DNA of 49,368 nucleotides. Origin: Planktothrix sp. FACHB-1365 (GTDB taxonomy: Bacteria > Cyanobacteriota > Cyanobacteriia > Cyanobacteriales > Microcoleaceae). The stretch is taken from assembly GCF_014697575.1 (NCBI RefSeq), contig NZ_JACJSC010000043.1:1-49368 (forward strand), given 5' to 3'. The notes under the pieces are model-generated. The model had not been told where the DNA came from. It did no database searches and was given only the letters and a program-made list of their open reading frames with translations. This document shows, piece after piece, positions 33,989-42,336 of the stretch. Each line of letters begins with the position of its first letter. Within the stretch, counting starts at the first letter, position 1. The translations under genes were made by a program, and so were the position numbers.

Positions 33989-35338
33989 TTACATGGGTAG
34001 TGCAGCAAGTTCTAGTTGAGAATCTTCTGAATCAGTCTCAGATTCTAAAGCTTCTTCGGGTTCTGTATCTATGGATTGAAATTCATCAGAAGATACTGTT
34101 AAAGCTTGTGAAGTCGATGAAAGTGAAGGGGGTTCTGCAGTCCACAATTCTACAGGCATCACCAAAACTGTTGCAGTTCCAAGAGAGTTAGCAACTGTGT
34201 TGAGTGTGGCTGGAGTATTGGCTTCATTGAATGAAAAGCGTACCTCAGAAGTTGGAATCGCTTTGAGGGCTGGAATCAAAACATCAGCATCGAAACCAAT
34301 TTCCAAACCCTCACCTTGAATTAAAGCAGGTAGAGATTCTGCCCCTGAACCAATGTCTTGTCCTTGTCCATATAAAGAGATCACTTGCTCAGTCGGATTA
34401 AGAACTAAGCGAATAATTTTATGCTTATCGAAAGTAGCTAGACGAGTAACGGCTGCTAAAAGTTGATGAGAACTAACCGTAACTTCATGACTCCATTGTT
34501 TAGGAATCAATAGAGTATAATCAGGATAATCCCCTGTTAAAGCCCGACAAACTAAACTGAAGGTAGCACTGGTAAATAGAATTTGGCTTTCATTAAAATG
34601 CAGTAGCACTTCAGAATCGGTTAAGTTATCTGTGGGATTTCCTAAGAGTTTTTGCAGTTCTTTCAAAGCGGTTTTGGGGATTGTAATTCCCCATTGGCTT
34701 GAGGCAGAAGGAAGGGATTTGCGTTTAGTTTTGTGTTTTTTGGTGGTTTCGGATTGTTGTTTATTTTCATGAGTCGGGATAGAATCTTGAACAACAGCAA
34801 GGACTTTTCCATTGGTGGCGGCGAACTCCACTTGGTCGGCTTCTACAGTTAATCTAATGCCGCTTAAAACTGGCTTCATCTCATCGGTTGTTGCTGCAAA
34901 TAAAGTGGTTTTTAAACCACGAGCTAGAACAGTAGCAGTTAATCGGATTGCTGGGACTGTTAAGGGGAACTCTGTGGGTAACTGAGGAAATTGAGAAGCT
35001 TTGAAGCCTCGGAATGTATAACGTTTACCTGCGCTGGTTAATATCGCTTCAGTTTGATTAAGTTCCACCTCAAAAGATAGTTCTTCGTCTTTCGGGAAAC
35101 TAGCAATCAGATTCAGCAAGTGTTTAGCAGGGAGAGTCGAAGCTCCCTCAACTTCAACAGGAGCATTAAATTGGGCAGTGATACCCAAGCTGAGGTCAAA
35201 CGCTCGAACTTCTATTGTTTGAGGAGTTGCTAACAGAAGAACATGAGCCAAAATTGGATGATTAGGCTTAGTGGGTATTGCTCCCATGACAGTATTAAGG
35301 GCTGTCGTGAGTTGTTTAGCAGGACAGGAAAATTTCAT
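33989..35338 (-). CDS. dnaN: DNA polymerase III beta sliding clamp
   Basis: A 449-residue clamp beginning MKFSCPAKQLTTALNTVMGA. The three clamp domains are recognisable, including NHPILAHVLLLATPQ, LTATVLARGLKTTLFAATTD, MKPVLSGIRLTVE and VTRLATFDKHKIIRLVLNP. Compared with the usual 370-390 residues it has a basic insertion (HENKQQSETTKKHKTKRKS) between domain-2 strands and an acidic serine-rich tail of about 50 residues. The family normally ends M-P-M-R/x; here VLVMPVELW precedes the extra tail. Probably specific for the element's polymerase. Confidence 0.92.
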   Translation of the reverse strand: MKFSCPAKQLTTALNTVMGAIPTKPNHPILAHVLLLATPQTIEVRAFDLSLGITAQFNAPVEVEGASTLPAKHLLNLIASFPKDEELSFEVELNQTEAILTSAGKRYTFRGFKASQFPQLPTEFPLTVPAIRLTATVLARGLKTTLFAATTDEMKPVLSGIRLTVEADQVEFAATNGKVLAVVQDSIPTHENKQQSETTKKHKTKRKSLPSASSQWGITIPKTALKELQKLLGNPTDNLTDSEVLLHFNESQILFTSATFSLVCRALTGDYPDYTLLIPKQWSHEVTVSSHQLLAAVTRLATFDKHKIIRLVLNPTEQVISLYGQGQDIGSGAESLPALIQGEGLEIGFDADVLIPALKAIPTSEVRFSFNEANTPATLNTVANSLGTATVLVMPVELWTAEPPSLSSTSQALTVSSDEFQSIDTEPEEALESETDSEDSQLELAALPM

Positions 35339-35411
35339 GGTGATTTTGAAGTAATTAATGAGGGGACATTATCCACCCAACTCATGAAGGATGGATAAAG
35401 AAATGGAGTGT

Positions 35412-36302
35412 TTAATAATCGGGATGTTGAACTGAGGATGCTGAGGGAAGTTGATGCCGAGTATTGGGGTTAGCTTGGTGTTCTGGAATTAGTAAAGGTT
35501 GAGCAGGTTGCAAGGCTTCCCAAACTTTTTGTTTGTTTTCTTTGTTAAATCCAACAAAATACTGCTTCCAGGTTTCAAGGGTAGGAACTTCATGAGAAAT
35601 GACTTTACAAGCAGGGCTTTTCTGTTTCGTACCAGCGAGTTCTCGTGCTGTTGTAAAACAAAATACACACAAGCATTTAAAGAGATTATTTTTACCTCGA
35701 GCCGCAATGCGGTTGGTGATAGCATGGCAAGCCGTCATTTCATCAATAAACTCTTGCCAATGAGTGGCAAAAGTAGCTTGGTTTGCACCACTAGCTCGGT
35801 AGGATAGGGGAACTTGATGCAAGGGCCGATTGTTTTCATCAACTAAAAACACCTCAAAATACTGAGTATTACCAATATTTTCATCCTCTTTGTGTTCAGG
35901 TAGGTAGCGTCCCAAAAGCGTAATTTGTTTTGATTCTTTGGTGGCTTTGCGGTCATAAGCCAAGGTAAAAGTTCGAGGACAGACCAACATTCGGGGTGCA
36001 GAAATGAGAAGTCCTTGTTCCTCTATTCCTGTGACCTCAAAGGTGTAGGTTGTCAGTAATTTTTCATCAAAGTTCAACCATCCTGCTTTTGCCATTTGTT
36101 TGGTTGGGATAAAGTAACCACACAGTTTAGGAGTAGTGCCTCGTAAGGCTTGGATGCGTGGCAGCCGAGCATTGGGGTCAAGGTACTGAGGGTCAGCAAA
36201 TTCATCTCGTTCTAATTCGAGTTCGGGAGTTTCTGTGTTATTCATGATTTCATTAGGGTCAGAAAAATTTGCTGATTCTGATTGAGTCGTTTTATTTTTC
36301 AC
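35412..36302 (-). CDS. Hypothetical cyanobacterial plasmid protein (possibly DUF5895)
   Basis: A 296-residue protein with GTG start preceded by GGGAGAA. After an acidic leader come DPNARLPRIQALRGTTPKLC, GYFIPTKQMAKAGW and a beta-rich domain with YTFEVTGIEEQGLLISAPRM. The late portion contains FKCLCVFCFTTARELAG and a proline-rich tail. Proteins of this shape occur on cyanobacterial plasmids and are annotated DUF5895; the assignment is tentative. It sits directly upstream of dnaN and may be an auxiliary DNA-binding or clamp-related factor. Confidence 0.5.
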   Translation of the reverse strand: MKNKTTQSESANFSDPNEIMNNTETPELELERDEFADPQYLDPNARLPRIQALRGTTPKLCGYFIPTKQMAKAGWLNFDEKLLTTYTFEVTGIEEQGLLISAPRMLVCPRTFTLAYDRKATKESKQITLLGRYLPEHKEDENIGNTQYFEVFLVDENNRPLHQVPLSYRASGANQATFATHWQEFIDEMTACHAITNRIAARGKNNLFKCLCVFCFTTARELAGTKQKSPACKVISHEVPTLETWKQYFVGFNKENKQKVWEALQPAQPLLIPEHQANPNTRHQLPSASSVQHPDY

Positions 36303-36376
36303 GGGTTCTCCCAGAAATAATTAATAAGGACTAGGGCTGTGTACGAAGGGCATTTTACAAGAGGAAAATTGCTAGA

Positions 36377-36679
36377 CTAGAAGGGAAGTTCTGTTTGGGA
36401 GTTTTCCTGATGTATGTCCGAAAAATTAGGAAGAGAAAAAGCTAAATTCAGAGATTTTAACTGAGTCATCATTTCTTGCTTTTTTTCTTCTTGGAGCAGT
36501 TGATGAAGTCGAGACAAGTAACTAATAATTTCAGCAAGTTTTTGAAGGGAGTCTGTATTAAATTTAAGTTCCAGATACTCTTCAGAATCAGAGATTATTA
36601 AACTTTTACAGCTTGAGTTAGAAAAAGAATTAATTACACTTGTTGAGGAAACTTCACAAATTAATTGTTGATGAATCAT
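36377..36679 (-). CDS. Small hypothetical protein
   Basis: A 100-residue protein. It contains a strand pair around SLIISDSEEYLELKFNTDSL and a long helix LQKLAEIISYLSRLHQLLQE through KKQEMMTQLKSL. No family recognised. It belongs to the run of small genes between the Gp157-like gene and dnaN. Confidence 0.55.
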   Translation of the reverse strand: MIHQQLICEVSSTSVINSFSNSSCKSLIISDSEEYLELKFNTDSLQKLAEIISYLSRLHQLLQEEKKQEMMTQLKSLNLAFSLPNFSDIHQENSQTELPF

Positions 36680-36689
36680 AGCTTAAGGG

Positions 36690-36893
36690 TTAAAAATGCA
36701 AATCTACATCACTGTGACCGAGGTGAGAAGCATCCCACCGTTCAAACCACTCTTTTTCTTGGTCTCCATTTACTTCGTCGTCGCTTAATTTAGCATTGGC
36801 TTCGATTAAAGGTGATGGCAAGATTGTTATTTTTTCAATGAAAAAGGGAGATTGAACCTGGGAATCAAAGAAATTTTGGGAGGAATTTAGCAT
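36690..36893 (-). CDS. Small acidic hypothetical protein
   Basis: About 67 residues from the ATG at 36893, which has TTGGAG upstream; a GTG at 36917 is the alternative. It is acidic near the end (ANAKLSDDEVNGDQEKEWFE) and closes with WDASHLGHSDVDLHF. The dispersed palindrome at 36925-36936 lies just upstream. Function unknown. Confidence 0.5.
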   Translation of the reverse strand: MLNSSQNFFDSQVQSPFFIEKITILPSPLIEANAKLSDDEVNGDQEKEWFERWDASHLGHSDVDLHF

Positions 36894-36924
36894 TAAATTT
36901 AAGCTCCAATAGATCACAGGAGAG

Positions 36925-36936
36925 GCGCGTCAGCGC
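36925..36936. repeat. Dispersed GC palindrome
   Basis: GCGCGTCAGCGC between two small genes, 7 bp from the 77-residue frame's stop. Confidence 0.75.
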
Positions 36937-36943
36937 TAAGTTT

Positions 36944-37150
36944 TCATCGACTAATTTTGTTGAGTCGTTTAACCAGTCGAGTTGCATCGATTATTTTCCA
37001 TCCTTCAAGATGGCAGCGCTCTTTGGCTTCCTCTAGTTCTTGGGAAGTTGTCAACAGCTTATAGCGTAAAAAACCACCAGAAACCGGAAACACATAAGTT
37101 TGCCATCCCTTCAGAATTTGTACATAGGAAACTTGTTTAAACACTTGCAT
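36944..37150 (-). CDS. Small hypothetical protein
   Basis: About 68 residues from the ATG at 37150 (MQVFKQVSYVQILKGWQTYV). A strand-rich first half is followed by helix TSQELEEAKERCHLEGWKII and a basic end. An earlier TTG at 37177 is less likely. No family recognised. Confidence 0.55.
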   Translation of the reverse strand: MQVFKQVSYVQILKGWQTYVFPVSGGFLRYKLLTTSQELEEAKERCHLEGWKIIDATRLVKRLNKISR

Positions 37151-37257
37151 GGTTAAAAGATGAAATGAACACTCCAAGAAATGCTTTGAATATTAGCGGT
37201 TGTCCAGACTGGTAGAAAAAGCCTGGACAAACCTGATTAGAAAAGATTTCAGTTAGC

Positions 37258-37836
37258 TTAAACAAGGCGAATATGTTTGCCTCTGGGCAAAACTTTGGCA
37301 ATCACACGACCCTGCTCATCACAAAGTTCTCCTGATTCAGTAGCAAGAACATCCTCTTTAAGCTTTTGTGTATTTAATTGGGGAAGTTGAAGAACATATT
37401 CAGCCGGAAAATCTTGAACTGCAAGTTCTGAATTAATCCAAACTTGAGGTTGACCTCCATTTTGACAAAGGGAAACTTTACACAAGAGTCCTTCGAGTTT
37501 ACGTCCTCGTTGTTCACCGAGTTGTTCAATTCTCTGTTCCATAAATCCCAATAGCTTTTCTGTTAGCCAAATAATCCGGGCTTCATCATTTTTAGCTAAA
37601 CTAGAGATTCGTTTGGCTTCAAGTTGGCGGAACTCTCGGTTAGCTTTTAGACGATTGATATAAGCGACATATCCATCAATTTTCTTTTCTAACTTAGGTT
37701 CTAACTGTTGATAAATTTCTTCTGCCATCGCTTTGTCTTCTGGATTTTCAGATTCCAGATATTGACTGAGCAGTTCAAGCTGTTCTCCCAATTCATCTAA
37801 CGTTTCAGAAATGGGTTGAATGGATGTATTTGCCAT
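37258..37836 (-). CDS. Siphovirus Gp157-like protein
   Basis: A 192-residue protein with the Gp157 layout: an N-terminal acidic helix (LDELGEQLELLSQYLESENP), a long charged coiled coil (KLEKKIDGYVAYINRLKANR then EFRQLEAKRISSLAKNDEAR), and the C-terminal beta segment LEGLLCKVSLCQNGGQPQVW. Gp157 is found in early and replication regions of phages and in mobile elements; its biochemical role is not settled. Its presence gives the replication module a phage flavour. Confidence 0.82.
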   Translation of the reverse strand: MANTSIQPISETLDELGEQLELLSQYLESENPEDKAMAEEIYQQLEPKLEKKIDGYVAYINRLKANREFRQLEAKRISSLAKNDEARIIWLTEKLLGFMEQRIEQLGEQRGRKLEGLLCKVSLCQNGGQPQVWINSELAVQDFPAEYVLQLPQLNTQKLKEDVLATESGELCDEQGRVIAKVLPRGKHIRLV

Positions 37837-37843
37837 TTTTTTA

Positions 37844-38164
37844 CTATTTTCCTTTACGGTTTATTGATGAAGCTAATGCAGGTTCTTGTGTGTCTAAAGT
37901 TAGTGGAGAAGGAGGGGATGTCGTTTCAAAAGTTAGGCTTGCTTCTACAATATCAGCACCAGAATCCTTAGCTAACATTGCCAACATAGCCTCCAGTTGA
38001 TTAGCTTCGAGGTTTGGTGCTTGTCGCCGGATTTCCTGAGTTTTCACTAATTTCCAGATGGCTAAAGCCTCTGAAGGCGAAGCTTGCTGAACCGCTTGTC
38101 GAACCAAACGAATTAGCTTTGCGGTAGCCCGTTGTAGTTTAGCGTCGTTATTTGATGAGTTCAT
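37844..38164 (-). CDS. Hypothetical protein next to Gp157 gene
   Basis: A 106-residue protein ending 7 bases before the Gp157 start. It is helical and basic at the N-terminus (LQRATAKLIRLVRQAVQQAS, LAIWKLVKTQEIRRQAPNLE) with a serine/proline-rich tail. No family recognised. Co-translation with Gp157 is likely. Confidence 0.55.
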   Translation of the reverse strand: MNSSNNDAKLQRATAKLIRLVRQAVQQASPSEALAIWKLVKTQEIRRQAPNLEANQLEAMLAMLAKDSGADIVEASLTFETTSPPSPLTLDTQEPALASSINRKGK

Positions 38165-38199
38165 GATTGAATTTTGTAGTTCAATTGTATCTGATAATG

Positions 38200-38211
38200 G
38201 CGCGTCAGCGC
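38200..38211. repeat. Dispersed GC palindrome
   Basis: GCGCGTCAGCGC overlapping the TGA stop of the next gene in the operon (38205-38207). Confidence 0.75.
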
Positions 38212-38543
38212 TGTGATAATACTGTTGAGTTAAGAGCCACTATTGATTGTCGTTCAAGCAGAGCCAGAATCAGGTGGGTAGCACACCCCCATACCTTACA
38301 TTCCCAATTAACCCTTGATAGCCTCTGGCTAGGTCTGATAATTGCAGCACTTCCTAATCCTTGCTGTTCAATTGCTATTTTAAATCGAAGGGCGTCTTCT
38401 TCTGTGTGAAAACCGAAGTAGGTTGTCTTTCTGTTACCTTTGGAGTCGGTTATTGTCGCAATTCGATCTGAAAGTACATTGAGATGAAAGCCTGAACCTA
38501 AGTCAATTTGTCGAGGTAAGGAGGGGTAATGAGAAGAATTCAT
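38205..38543 (-). CDS. Hypothetical protein
   Basis: A 112-residue protein with FHLNVLSDRIATITDSKGNR, YFGFHTEEDALRFKIAIEQQ and an end VWGCATHLILALLERQ. The middle segment looks like a small alpha-beta domain that reads a peptide or nucleic acid, but I recognise no family. Its stop codon lies inside a GCGCGTCAGCGC palindrome, so insertion of the repeat may have set its C-terminus. Confidence 0.5.
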   Translation of the reverse strand: MNSSHYPSLPRQIDLGSGFHLNVLSDRIATITDSKGNRKTTYFGFHTEEDALRFKIAIEQQGLGSAAIIRPSQRLSRVNWECKVWGCATHLILALLERQSIVALNSTVLSQR

Positions 38544-38548
38544 GGCTT

Positions 38549-39232
38549 TTAAATTTCAATTTCTGGAATGGAATCAAGATAATTCTTGATAGATATTTTT
38601 CCTGTTAAAAATTGAGTCAATGTATCTTCAACAGGAAAGCTATTAGTCACGTCTGGGGGTGAAATTTTAGAAAGAACTTGTTCGAGTTGCTCTTGAAAAG
38701 CTTGATAAGCTTCCATACTATAGGAGCGGCTGACTTTAATGGGATCATTCTCTTCTTGAAGAAACCAATAAGTCATCCGAATTTGAGAAGGCAGATAAGA
38801 CTCAGTTTTGGCTAGGATGAATAAGTCAAGTTGAGGCTTCCAATCGGTGAGGACGTTTTCTAAATCTTCAGGGCAATGAGTTGTCCAATTGATAATTTCA
38901 AGTTGCTGATACTGATAAATGAGTAAGTCAATTTTGGTAGAAAGAATGACATTGTTATATGGAAATTGAAGCAATTGTCCATAGGTTTTCCAGGTATTGG
39001 GTTCGTTACTCCAGATTTCAGGAGCTAATAATTGTAGTTGAGAGAACCACTGTTTAAACTGAGGGGTGTTGGCTAGAAAAGGAGCGATAGGAAGTTCCAT
39101 CAAAGATTGTTCCATCAGGAGACGAAATTGTTCTTCTTTTGGATGAGTTTTAACTTCTGTTATTGCTTCCATATTCTCAAGATTGTTTGAAGCAGCAAGA
39201 CGAGATAAATCTTCAGCCGTTATCCATATCAT
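38549..39232 (-). CDS. PD-(D/E)XK nuclease-like protein with degraded active site
   Basis: A 227-residue protein resembling the RecB-type nucleases of cyanobacteria: an N-terminal helical part, then NNVILSTKIDLLIYQYQQLE, then IINWTTHCPEDLENVLTDWK, LDLFILAKTESYLPSQIRMT and a C-terminal YWFLQEE strand. In active relatives the strand reads I-x-D-W-K-T; here it is IINWTT, so both the catalytic aspartate and lysine are replaced. The protein may have kept a structural or DNA-binding role. It ends 5 bp before the next gene starts. Confidence 0.7.
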   Translation of the reverse strand: MIWITAEDLSRLAASNNLENMEAITEVKTHPKEEQFRLLMEQSLMELPIAPFLANTPQFKQWFSQLQLLAPEIWSNEPNTWKTYGQLLQFPYNNVILSTKIDLLIYQYQQLEIINWTTHCPEDLENVLTDWKPQLDLFILAKTESYLPSQIRMTYWFLQEENDPIKVSRSYSMEAYQAFQEQLEQVLSKISPPDVTNSFPVEDTLTQFLTGKISIKNYLDSIPEIEI

Positions 39233-39285
39233 GTGAGTTTACTAAAATAAAAAAGGGTTTAGAGTAGAAGTCCAACTCATTGAAA

Positions 39286-39834
39286 TCAATCCCAAGATAA
39301 GAAGGGGGTTCGTTGATCAACTAATTGGATAGAAAGTTGAGGAGGAGGACTGGTAAAGTTTAAAAAATCTAATTTAGGTTCAGGAAAGCTAAGATCAATG
39401 GTTGGGTCAATGAGAGGAAAATGAGAATTTTTTTGGAGTATTTGGAGGAGGTTAATTCCCACGGGTAAGGGATGCGCTTCAAATGAATAAGTATACCAAC
39501 GCCTACCTAAGCGGGAGGTTTGCGGAATTAAAGTAATACGAGTTAATTGATTGAAAAGGTTCTGTCCTTGTTGAATTTGATAATTGAGAAAAGGACGCAA
39601 GGCATCTGATTGTCCACTATTAAGTAAAGCAAAACTCCAGTTCATTTGAGGATCTAAAAAACATAAGTTAATCCAGTCCTGTGCCATTAAGTTAGGGAAA
39701 GGTTGACCGTAAACCGCAGGTGTAGCATGAAGAATAATTGTATCTAGCGATTCCGAAAGTTCTACTAAACCTGTTGAATTTTCTCGATACACTTTTCCAG
39801 ATGCTCGATTGAATCGGTAGCGACAAGTTAGCAT
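39286..39834 (-). CDS. Hypothetical protein
   Basis: A 182-residue protein: YRFNRASGKVYRENSTGLVE, a middle containing AQDWINLCFLDPQMNWSFAL and ALRPFLNYQIQQGQNLFNQL, and a proline-rich C-terminus. Mixed strand and helix, no membrane segment, no diagnostic motif. It lies directly downstream of the AAA ATPase gene and may be its partner. Confidence 0.55.
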   Translation of the reverse strand: MLTCRYRFNRASGKVYRENSTGLVELSESLDTIILHATPAVYGQPFPNLMAQDWINLCFLDPQMNWSFALLNSGQSDALRPFLNYQIQQGQNLFNQLTRITLIPQTSRLGRRWYTYSFEAHPLPVGINLLQILQKNSHFPLIDPTIDLSFPEPKLDFLNFTSPPPQLSIQLVDQRTPFLSWD

Positions 39835-39904
39835 TATTAGTTCTCTCCTAATATCACTTTGTAAGTGCCAGTTTTTAATCCTGGCACTTAACTTTTAAAA
39901 CTCG

Positions 39905-41545
39905 TTAATTCCAATGCAAATCTCGATGGGATGAGGGATTAGGTGAGGTGTCAGAAGATTCAGATGAATTAAAGGAACTGACAGGAGATGCTAATTCACC
40001 TCCGCCATTAATAGCCCACTTTCTCAAAGCATTTAATTCTTCTGTATCCCCTCGAAATTGTGCAGGTTTAGAGTTAATTAAATTAAGCAAGCGATCGCCA
40101 CTCACAATTCTAGGATGTCCTAAAGCAAATGCTTCTGTGGCAGCTTCTTTAACTACATTACGGATTTCTGCACCCGTCATTGAAATAGAGCGTTCTGCTA
40201 ATTGTTGAATCCAGTTAGAATCTAATTCAATGAGATAATGAGAAAGTTGCACTTGCCAAATTTCTGCTCTTGTTGAAAGATTGGGTAAATCCACATAAAA
40301 CACTTTGAAGCGACGCAGCATTTCTTTAGAAAATCCCCAAGGACGATTAGCTGTTGCAGCAACAATTACATCTGTTTTGTTCTCTTCAAGCCAAGTTAAT
40401 AATGTTCCTATCATCCGAGAAGATGTTCCCCCGTCCCTCTCAGAAGACTGTTGAGAAACTTGTTTATCCATCTCATCAATCCACAGTAAGCAGGGCGCTA
40501 AAGCTTCCGCTTGTTGCAAAATACTTCTGAGATTTGCTTCACTACTACCGAGTTCTTTACTCATTAGTTTTCCCAGATCTAACACTAAACAAGGAACTCC
40601 CCATTCGGCAGCGATCGCTTTAACCGCTAAAGATTTACCTGTACCAGACACACCAATAAAAAGAACATGAGCAGGTTGATCTAGATGATGAGTAGCACGG
40701 GAAGTAGCATCAAGCAATGGGAGTTGCATTTGCGCCCAATGACTAATGGCAGGAAGACCTTGCACAGGTACATCGGGGGATGGGGCAAAAGTTACGCCTT
40801 TGCTTGCCAAATGCTGCTTTTTAATTTCCAGAATTTGGGTAATCGCTTGGGGTGTAATGCCTCGGTTGGTAATTACCACCAGTTGCAGTGCATCTTCAAT
40901 GCCTTCAGTTGTCATTCCTTGAAGAGCACCAGTCAATTGTCGTTGTTGTTGCTCACTTAGATTGACTTCAAAATCAATGTTATTTTGTCTGGCATTGGCA
41001 GATAGAAAAGTAATTTTTTTAATCTTAAGCTGTTCAACTTCTAATTCTGTGGGTAAAGGATTAGATAGTTCCCACACTAAATCTTGAAAATAATGGGGAA
41101 TATTTAACCCATGATGAGTCAGTATCAAACGATGGGGCGAACGCTTAAGTGCGAAAAATAGATCTTTGGAAAGTCTTAACCAGTCGGAACGGGAATTGCC
41201 TTGAGTGACCAATTCAAGGAAATCTTTAGCGAGAATTAAAGTAGGCTGATTATCTTCAGAAATAAGGTGTTCTAAATGTTTAATGAAAGTAATAACAGGA
41301 TGAACTTCTTGATTAACATTGGGGGTAGCACTCTTGTCAATTTTAGTAATCAGATTTCTCTCAACTCTGGGAGTTAAGTTAAGGAATTGGTTCCCACAAT
41401 CCCATTGGATTAAAACTCTGTATCGTTCTCGGAGTTCTAGGGCAATTTTTTCAATCAATGCAGGTTCAGAAGCAGCAGGTGTATCCACTGTAACCGTAGC
41501 AATTCCTGCTTTGAACAGTAAAATAAGTTGTTCTGTGTCAAACAT
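39905..41545 (-). CDS. Ycf46-like AAA+ ATPase
   Basis: A 546-residue protein with an N-terminal non-catalytic region (1-260) and a classical AAA domain: VLFIGVSGTGKSLAVKAIAA (Walker A near 295), CLLWIDEMDKQVS (Walker B near 352), sensor IVAATANRPW and arginine finger LRRFKVFYVDLP. The order and the long N-terminal part containing a NYL/FALK-type segment match the Ycf46 family conserved in cyanobacteria and plastids. It is downstream of a Ycf35/DUF1257 gene and a DUF2997 gene, which is the known neighbourhood for such ATPases. It may remodel the complex formed by the PRTRC-like proteins, but that is inference. Confidence 0.85.
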   Translation of the reverse strand: MFDTEQLILLFKAGIATVTVDTPAASEPALIEKIALELRERYRVLIQWDCGNQFLNLTPRVERNLITKIDKSATPNVNQEVHPVITFIKHLEHLISEDNQPTLILAKDFLELVTQGNSRSDWLRLSKDLFFALKRSPHRLILTHHGLNIPHYFQDLVWELSNPLPTELEVEQLKIKKITFLSANARQNNIDFEVNLSEQQQRQLTGALQGMTTEGIEDALQLVVITNRGITPQAITQILEIKKQHLASKGVTFAPSPDVPVQGLPAISHWAQMQLPLLDATSRATHHLDQPAHVLFIGVSGTGKSLAVKAIAAEWGVPCLVLDLGKLMSKELGSSEANLRSILQQAEALAPCLLWIDEMDKQVSQQSSERDGGTSSRMIGTLLTWLEENKTDVIVAATANRPWGFSKEMLRRFKVFYVDLPNLSTRAEIWQVQLSHYLIELDSNWIQQLAERSISMTGAEIRNVVKEAATEAFALGHPRIVSGDRLLNLINSKPAQFRGDTEELNALRKWAINGGGELASPVSSFNSSESSDTSPNPSSHRDLHWN

Positions 41546-41636
41546 AGATAAAAAAGTTAAAAGGGAAAAGGAAGTTAAATTTTATAACCCGATTTAACTT
41601 CCTAGTTAATTGTTGAAAAATAAAGGATTTTCTCAC

Positions 41637-41837
41637 TTACTCTAAATGAATATCCGTTGGTTTTTGAACTGAAAGGGTCGGTTCAAAGTATTCAGGTTTG
41701 AGTTGAGTTTGAGAACATCCTAATTGATTTAGGGGGGCTGTAATGGCCGTACAAGTTTCTCCTTCGGCATGGAAAACTTCTACTTTTAAAGGTTGCCCTT
41801 TGGTTTGAGTAATTTGGATTTGGATGGGTTGAGACAT
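41637..41837 (-). CDS. DUF2997-family small protein
   Basis: A 66-residue protein starting IQIQITQTKGQPLKVEVFHA and EGETCTAITAPLNQLG, the DUF2997 pattern with a conserved cysteine in GETC. DUF2997 genes commonly follow ycf35-like genes in cyanobacteria, as here (7-bp gap). Role unknown. Confidence 0.8.
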   Translation of the reverse strand: MSQPIQIQITQTKGQPLKVEVFHAEGETCTAITAPLNQLGCSQTQLKPEYFEPTLSVQKPTDIHLE

Positions 41838-41844
41838 AAATTAT

Positions 41845-42300
41845 TTAAGCGTAAACATCTACTTTTTGAGTCAAAGTTATAGTGGTTGTTCCATCTCCGG
41901 TTATCAGTGTTTCTCTTGTCCAGAGATGTTCAGGATAGTGAATATCAATGAACGCTGTATTATGAGCAATTTGCAGTTCTTCTAGGAAATTTTGGACAGT
42001 TTTAAAATGTTTTCCCAGTAAATTGCGTTCAAAATCCCAAGGATCAATAACGGATTCAAAACTGTTTTGTTCAGGATGCCAACGAAAGCCAAGATCTAGT
42101 AAGCCTTCTAAGAAGTTACGACGAATGACAACCTCAGCTTGTTGTTCATCGGTTTTGTCGTAATCATTATTAAGCAGAACCGGAACATTATGGTTTTCAA
42201 TCTCTGAATTAATTCCCACTTTTTCGAGAATTACTTCAAGTGCTTTTAGAAGGGATTGTCGATGAGATAGAGTGGTTTTAACAGTTGAAAAGTGGCTCAT
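41845..42300 (-). CDS. Ycf35/DUF1257-family protein
   Basis: A 151-residue protein starting MSHFSTVKTTLSHRQSLLKA, the hallmark of Ycf35/DUF1257, with LLDLGFRWHPEQNSFESVID and a C-terminal DGTTTITLTQKVDVYA strand. The family is conserved in cyanobacteria and algal plastids, with no assigned reaction. Here it forms a cassette with DUF2997 and a Ycf46-like ATPase, directly behind the ThiF-like gene (36 bp). Confidence 0.85.
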   Translation of the reverse strand: MSHFSTVKTTLSHRQSLLKALEVILEKVGINSEIENHNVPVLLNNDYDKTDEQQAEVVIRRNFLEGLLDLGFRWHPEQNSFESVIDPWDFERNLLGKHFKTVQNFLEELQIAHNTAFIDIHYPEHLWTRETLITGDGTTTITLTQKVDVYA

Positions 42301-42336
42301 GGATTAACTTTCCATTAGGAGGTAAATTATTCCCAT

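Noticed and set aside
39948-40208. Plus-strand open frames opposite the AAA ATPase and other module genes
   Set aside because: They lack ribosome-binding sites and family resemblance and lie wholly inside strongly supported minus-strand genes.
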